Source: Thermoactinomyces intermedius (GTDB lineage Bacteria > Bacillota > Bacilli > Thermoactinomycetales > Thermoactinomycetaceae). Taken from it: a stretch of 64,000 nt of DNA. This document shows positions 59,280 to 64,000 of the stretch, piece by piece. Below the pieces are notes generated by a model that saw only the letters and a list, made by a program, of their open reading frames with translations, ran no database searches and was not told where the DNA came from. The stretch's first letter is position 1; each line of letters begins with the position of its first letter. Position numbers and translations under genes: made by a program. The stretch is taken from NCBI RefSeq assembly GCF_016055025.1, contig NZ_JAECVW010000002.1; one strand, 5' to 3'.

Positions 59280-61627
59280 TCTGGCCACTCAGACACACCT
59301 TCTTTGCTGAAGAATATTTTGTTCACATAAGACTTCTTAATGTTGTCTGTTTTTTTGCCCACACCTTTGACAACAAGACATTGATACATTTTGTCACTTT
59401 CTGTTTCCAAAGTTGCGGATATTTCCTCATAATTTCTCTGAATCTGTTGCAACACTTCATTCACCAATGAATGTGATGCTTCATGATGGGCCGACCGGAG
59501 AAGACTGACGGCATTTTTCACTTCTTCAACTCTTTTTTTCAACGGTTCATATCCGGTGGCTTCTGCAATAATATCAATATCATTAATGTCAGCCGGTCCA
59601 ATCATATCCTTCTTCAGCCAATTATTGACAGTGACCTTATTACGTTTGAGTCCGTGTGATTTCAATATTTTGAACAACTGTTCAAAGTTGTTTCTCTTCT
59701 CCTTGAACTTGACTCTTAACGCCGTTTGCCACAACTTGGCAGTTTCTCTGATATAAAGGTCATTCTGCAAAATTTCCTCATCCACGTATTTCCTGATTCT
59801 GTCAGAACGCGATTTAATGTAAATAATTCTGTCACCCTTTGCCAACTGTTCAGGCTTCATTTCCTTTACCTTGCCCGTGGTAAAATCCCCTTCTTCTCCA
59901 AGGATCTTGTACAGGGGATATGTGGGTGTGAAAAACGCATGGTAACCTCCTTCAAATTCAACCGGTATCACTGTTCGGGCCAGTTTCTCATTCTTCGTTT
60001 CATATCCTTTCAATAAATCTTTATCAAAGTCATCATGATTAATCTGTAAAGATTTTTGATCCATCCCCGATGAATCTTCCTGACTCCCTGTCGTTTCTCT
60101 TTGATTGCTTTGTTTCATTTTTTGAATAAACTTTTCATAATAAAACTTGTAATAATACAACTCATGCTCCCAAAGCAGCATATAAATCTCCCGGCAGGTA
60201 TAAGCGCTGATGATGAGATCAAGTTTCTTTTTTCCCAAATATCCTGAGATCAGCATCTTATCAAATGGTTCATAAAATCTCCCGAAATTATCGGGAGTTT
60301 CGACTCTGAAATTCAACCATTCATTGCATCCGGCTGCTTCTTCCCAAACCTCTTTTTCATGCTTGTTTTGAACTACCAAAAGAATCTTTTGACCCAAGTG
60401 ATTTTCAACAAACTGCATGATATATTCAGCTTTTTCATTCCGGTTTATTCTTTCTTTTTTTTCTTCATCCAACAGTTCCAGCAATGTTATCAACCGTTTC
60501 ACTTGCTGATTACCTGAAAAAAATTTTTTCAGTCTGTCTATCTTTGGATCCCGGAAATATTCCTCTGTTACAACAGACCTGGAAAGCCTTAGTAATTCCA
60601 TATTCGCTTCATTAAAATACTCATTAATTTTTTCAAAAGCGTTGTATTGATTTTTTTTCAAGATCCTGTGACATTCACTTAATCTGTCATTTCTGAAATG
60701 AACCTGATTCAAACAAATATTTTTTGATACTTCAAACAAATGATTAATGTGATGATAAACTGTTGTCTTTGGAAAACGAACCCTGTCTGTCCATTCCTTT
60801 TCTTCAATGATTTTGAATCCTTCATGTTGTAATTCTCTTATTTCTTTTTTTTCTCTGTGGTCTGTAAAGACGGTTACAGGAATCTCCCGCTTCAGTATAA
60901 ATCTTTCAAATTGAGTCCGGCTTTCCAATACATGACTGCTCCCGTCAATCAATATGGGACCGGAAAAATCTTCACAGAACTGAATAAACTTAAAAAGCTG
61001 GTGGATATTCGATGTGACCAGACAATTTGGAGCTTGTCCAACTGCATTAGCTTCCAAAGGAACAATTCTTCCCTCGTTGTCAAGCTTTGCACAATTAACC
61101 AAGTTTAACTTTTTAATATATCCAAATGCATTTTTAAATTTATTCAGCCCGGTAACAACAACACTGTGAAGTGAATTTAGTGTTCCAAATATGACTGAAT
61201 CGCCGTCATGACTCTTGTTAATTAAAGATGTTGCAACCGTAAGTGGTGTATTTTGCGCAACCGGATACAATCTGAAAATCCTGTGGAACGGAACGGTGTG
61301 AAAAGCTGTCCCGTTGCGATACTTCATCAGCAGTTTAATCTCTTCTTTTCCGGCATCGAGCGACTCAAACTTACATACCACATTATTTACCGACAATTTT
61401 CTCCCTTTTCTGAACGACAACTTTTTCAATTCGGTGCCTTTGCCCATATTGATATTTTTTAATAATGCATGCCAAAGACACACCAACGCAGGCAATTCAA
61501 GTCTTCTCGGCAAAACAAGGACATGTTTCCCCGACTTTTTATTTGCAAGCAAATCCATCAATATATCGAATAATGGATGAAACAAATCGGATCTATTGTA
61601 TTGCAACAGTTCATCTACCTTGTTCAC
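59276..61627 (-). CDS. drmE: DrmE-like DISARM protein
   Basis: A 783-residue protein that opens the DISARM operon. It matches the position and size of DrmE, the class 2 hallmark of unknown function. Visible parts: HVLVLPRRLELPALVCLWHAL at about 35, ILIDGSSHVLESR, KLDLIISAYTCREIYMLLWEHELYYYKFYYEKF, and a C-terminal helical domain starting FEQLFKILKSHGLKRNKVTVNNWLKKD, which looks like a helix-turn-helix. A truncated SF2-like core (VLPRR, TSNIHQL, ISAYT) is possible. GTG 61627 follows GGGAGG. The family assignment is by context and length, not by a search. Confidence 0.72.
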   Translation of the reverse strand: MNKVDELLQYNRSDLFHPLFDILMDLLANKKSGKHVLVLPRRLELPALVCLWHALLKNINMGKGTELKKLSFRKGRKLSVNNVVCKFESLDAGKEEIKLLMKYRNGTAFHTVPFHRIFRLYPVAQNTPLTVATSLINKSHDGDSVIFGTLNSLHSVVVTGLNKFKNAFGYIKKLNLVNCAKLDNEGRIVPLEANAVGQAPNCLVTSNIHQLFKFIQFCEDFSGPILIDGSSHVLESRTQFERFILKREIPVTVFTDHREKKEIRELQHEGFKIIEEKEWTDRVRFPKTTVYHHINHLFEVSKNICLNQVHFRNDRLSECHRILKKNQYNAFEKINEYFNEANMELLRLSRSVVTEEYFRDPKIDRLKKFFSGNQQVKRLITLLELLDEEKKERINRNEKAEYIMQFVENHLGQKILLVVQNKHEKEVWEEAAGCNEWLNFRVETPDNFGRFYEPFDKMLISGYLGKKKLDLIISAYTCREIYMLLWEHELYYYKFYYEKFIQKMKQSNQRETTGSQEDSSGMDQKSLQINHDDFDKDLLKGYETKNEKLARTVIPVEFEGGYHAFFTPTYPLYKILGEEGDFTTGKVKEMKPEQLAKGDRIIYIKSRSDRIRKYVDEEILQNDLYIRETAKLWQTALRVKFKEKRNNFEQLFKILKSHGLKRNKVTVNNWLKKDMIGPADINDIDIIAEATGYEPLKKRVEEVKNAVSLLRSAHHEASHSLVNEVLQQIQRNYEEISATLETESDKMYQCLVVKGVGKKTDNIKKSYVNKIFFSKEGVSEWPE

Positions 61628-62110
61628 CCTCTGCCTCCCTCAATCTTCTGTTTCATCGTCTTAAAATTCGACAATCAGCCAAAATTTATGACCGATAAAT
61701 ATAGAAATTGGAAAATAAATGGTAATTAAAAAAATAATAACTTTAAAAATTAACATATTACATCCGAAATTATACATCAAACATAACGGTTAATACAAAA
61801 TTCATTCTAAATAAAAAGCATCTATCCTCTGGATAAATCACTAAGAATTTGTATTTTTCGCGGTATAATTATCCTTTTTTCGAAGAAAGTCACCAGTTGT
61901 AAAAAATAAAAATTTTATACCTCAATTCACAAGCAAAGATTGATATCAACCGTTTTTCAAATCCTTCACGATAATGAGAAAACAAAACAAAAACAGCATG
62001 AGAAGGATCAAACCGCCGGAAATGAAAACCAACCGCCTGTGATTCCGTTTTACAACCCTTATACCGGGGAGTAAGATGATCTCAATCTGAATAAAATCTC
62101 TTCATAAAAA
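61628..62110. other. AT-rich divergent promoter region
   Basis: About 480 bases between the DISARM operon and the c-di-AMP riboswitch, very rich in A and T, with no recognisable gene. Promoters of both directions must lie here (drmE leftwards; riboswitch RNA rightwards). No repeat family or array was noticed. Confidence 0.6.
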
Positions 62111-62230
62111 TCGCTGAATCCCATGATGGGAGCGGGGGAACCACCTGTTCCGGGGTGAATCCCGGGCAAACCGTTTGTCCGGGTAGGGTGACTCTCAACA
62201 CCCGAATCCGTCAGCTAACCTCGCAAGCGT
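62111..62230 (+). ncRNA. c-di-AMP riboswitch (ydaO type) aptamer
   Basis: TCGCTGAATC, AGCGGGGGAACC, GGGGTGAATCC, GGGTAGGGTGACTCTCAAC, and CGAATCCGTCAGCTAACCTCGCAAGCG appear in the order and spacing of the ydaO/yuaA consensus. This aptamer senses cyclic di-AMP and usually switches expression off at high ligand level. It lies 180 bases ahead of the PEP-synthase-like gene with a terminator in between. Recognised by eye from consensus; a covariance model would confirm it. Confidence 0.85.
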
Positions 62231-62286
62231 TCTGAGAGGAGGAGTGACATCGTGCTGAAGCCACGGTTTCTTTTGTGGTGCAAAAA

Positions 62287-62322
62287 AAGCCGCAGGAAGT
62301 CTTCCTTCTTGCGGCTTATTGT
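62287..62322 (+). terminator. Riboswitch expression-platform terminator
   Basis: AAGCCGCAGGAAG-TCT-TCCTTCTTGCGGCTT followed by ATTGTAT. It lies 55 bases past the aptamer and 90 before the coding region. The T-run is imperfect. Confidence 0.7.
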
Positions 62323-62409
62323 ATAAGGCAAGGTGGTTATCAATATATTTCCTTACGTGATTCCAAGATCCCATAAGACCCGTTGAATCATCTTAATAAA
62401 AGGAAGTGA

Positions 62410-64000
62410 ATGGCTTTGAATTATGTTTTGCGTTTTGAGGAAATGGATCGCCACAGCTTGCCGATGGCCGGGGGAAAAGGGGCCAATCTGGGAGAATTGG
62501 CCAACGCCGGATTTCCGGTACCCCCCGGGTTTTGCATCACCACCGGCGCTTACCGCCGGATCATTGACGAACGGGATGAACTCAAAGATTGGTTGGATCA
62601 CTTGAATGAGCTGCAACCCGATCAGTTGGACACCATTCGTTCAATCGGACAAAAAGTGCGGGAATTTTTTGAGTCCCTGGAATTTCCCGCTGCGATAAAA
62701 TCTGAAATTATCAAGGCTTGGGAGGAATCGGGAACGGAGCATGCCTATGCCGTCCGCTCCAGCGCAACGGCGGAAGACTTGCCCCATGCCTCTTTTGCCG
62801 GCCAGCAGGAATCCTACTTAAACATCAAGGGGGAAGAACCGCTTTTAAAGGCCGTCAAAAAATGCTGGGCCTCCCTTTTTACCGACCGGGCCATTGTCTA
62901 CCGCCTCAAAAACGGTTTTGATCATCACTCCGTTTCCTTGGCCATTGTCGTCCAACGGATGGTCTTTCCGGACGTTTCAGGCATCCTGTTCACCGCCGAC
63001 CCGGTCACGGGACACCGGCGCACGGTCTCCATCGATGCCGGTTTCGGGTTGGGGGAAGCACTGGTTTCCGGGATTGTAACCGCCGATTTGTACAAAGTGC
63101 GGGACAATGAAATCATCCAAAAACAAATTGCCAAGAAAGAAAAAGGGGTTTTTCCTCTCCCGGAAGGCGGTACCGAAGTCCGGGAACTTTCTCCGGAACT
63201 TCGCCAAAAACAGGTGCTCCCGGATGAAAAAATTCTTGCCTTGGCAGCGTTGGGGAAAAAAGTGGAAAAACATTTCGGCTCGGAACAAGATATAGAATGG
63301 TGTTTGGAAGGCGATAACCTTTACCTGCTTCAGAGCCGGCCGGTCACTTCCCTTTATCCCGTCCCTGCCGCCGGAAAAAATGAAAACTACCGGGTTTATC
63401 TGTCCATCGGCCATTCGCAAATGATGACCGATTACATGAAACCGCTCGGGATCTCGGTTTTTCAGTCACTCATTCCCTTGGATAACGAAACGACGCTTAT
63501 GGAAGCCGGAGGGCGCCTTTTCTGGGATTGTTCCGGTTATCTGTTCTTAAAGCCCGTGCAGCGGAAGATCCTGCAAAGCACCCTTGCCGATGACAACATC
63601 CTGGTGCTGAAAAAAGTGATCCAAAGCAAAGATTTCAAGCGGCTCGCGCCCAAACGGGGAATCTTAAAGCACGCTTTGCGTCCGACCAAAGCGATTATGG
63701 GGATCTACAGAAACGCCATCCCCAGAATCATCCGGACCTGGTATTTTGAAGATCCAAACCGGATTGTGAAGCGGGCCTACTCCACTTTTGAACAAGATCT
63801 GGCCCGCTTCAAAAAAGAATTGTCCAAATACACCGGGGCCGTACGCATCCGGTTGATCCGGGATCATACCTTGTTCCAAACCATTCCCGATCCGTTGGCC
63901 TATACCTACACCGGAATGATCGCTCTTGCGGTAATCAAAAGCAAAATCAAAAAATGGCTGGGCGAAGAGGCTTGGGATCACGCCATCGAAAAGTCTCCCC
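62410..64000 (+). CDS. PEP synthase/pyruvate-phosphate dikinase-family enzyme, 5' part
   Basis: About 530 residues of an N-terminal ATP-binding domain are inside the window; the gene continues beyond base 64000. MAGGKGANLGELANAGFPVPPGFCITTGAYR, YAVRSSATAEDLPHASFAGQQESYLN and FGSEQDIEWCLEG...LQSRPV are diagnostic. Both phosphoenolpyruvate synthase and rifampin phosphotransferase share this start; the missing histidine and PEP domains would decide. ATG 62410 follows AAAAGGAAGTG. Expression is probably controlled by the c-di-AMP riboswitch upstream. Confidence 0.88.
   Translation, partial: MALNYVLRFEEMDRHSLPMAGGKGANLGELANAGFPVPPGFCITTGAYRRIIDERDELKDWLDHLNELQPDQLDTIRSIGQKVREFFESLEFPAAIKSEIIKAWEESGTEHAYAVRSSATAEDLPHASFAGQQESYLNIKGEEPLLKAVKKCWASLFTDRAIVYRLKNGFDHHSVSLAIVVQRMVFPDVSGILFTADPVTGHRRTVSIDAGFGLGEALVSGIVTADLYKVRDNEIIQKQIAKKEKGVFPLPEGGTEVRELSPELRQKQVLPDEKILALAALGKKVEKHFGSEQDIEWCLEGDNLYLLQSRPVTSLYPVPAAGKNENYRVYLSIGHSQMMTDYMKPLGISVFQSLIPLDNETTLMEAGGRLFWDCSGYLFLKPVQRKILQSTLADDNILVLKKVIQSKDFKRLAPKRGILKHALRPTKAIMGIYRNAIPRIIRTWYFEDPNRIVKRAYSTFEQDLARFKKELSKYTGAVRIRLIRDHTLFQTIPDPLAYTYTGMIALAVIKSKIKKWLGEEAWDHAIEKSP

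Overview
The window looks like the chromosome of a Gram-positive spore-former of the order Bacillales, possibly of the family Thermoactinomycetaceae. This rests on gene content and signals: RocR/RocD arginine control through sigma-54, a YrrT methyltransferase, a type 2 IPP isomerase, an Imm6/SUKH immunity set, a ydaO-type c-di-AMP riboswitch, many TTG/GTG starts and strong AGGAGG ribosome binding sites. The genus is a guess. No rRNA, tRNA or CRISPR repeat array was seen.

1-17.4 kb is ordinary chromosome: a glutamate racemase cut by the window edge, two MarR regulators (one with a perfect 31-bp operator-like palindrome), spermidine synthase, IPP isomerase, YitT, a B12-binding radical SAM protein, a PCMT-like methyltransferase, RraA, a lipoprotein Cu/Zn superoxide dismutase, a luciferase-like oxidoreductase, ThiM and an arginase-family protein. 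At 8.26-8.52 kb lies the dead 3' end of a tnpB transposon gene with its omega-RNA and right end.

17.6-30.7 kb holds two sigma-54 circuits. RocR is divergent from rocD, which has a full -24/-12 promoter. Next comes a second sigma-54 activator beside a nine-gene acyl-CoA catabolic operon (ligase, three acyl-CoA dehydrogenases, a two-subunit MaoC hydratase, two SDR dehydrogenases, a thioesterase), whose first gene also has a perfect -24/-12 promoter. No thiolase is present.

31.3-36.3 kb is a graveyard of toxin-immunity genes: Imm6 (one intact copy, one frameshifted copy, one 3' scrap carried on a 42-bp repeat), SUKH-4, an Imm1-like protein and unrecognised degenerate genes. An MFS transporter is embedded in it. 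36.4-41.1 kb has a two-subunit CoA-transferase, YrrT, a DUF350 protein, NADAR, and an XRE regulator translationally coupled to a peptide deformylase behind twin operators.

41.1-61.6 kb is a defence island on the minus strand. A type III-B Cmr operon (Cmr1, Cas10 without an HD nuclease, Cmr3, Cmr4, Cmr5, Cmr6) is headed by a membrane-anchored coiled-coil protein with a C-terminal Rossmann-like domain, a candidate effector. After a GNAT acetyltransferase and KptA comes a class-2 DISARM-like operon: DrmE, a NERD-UvrD helicase/nuclease, DrmA, DrmB and a C5 cytosine methyltransferase, followed by a Vsr endonuclease. DrmC is absent and the NERD-helicase is wired in by ATGA overlaps. From about 47.4 to 62 kb the DNA is visibly AT-richer than the flanks, which fits horizontal acquisition.

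At the right edge a c-di-AMP riboswitch and terminator precede a PEP-synthase-like gene cut by the window end.
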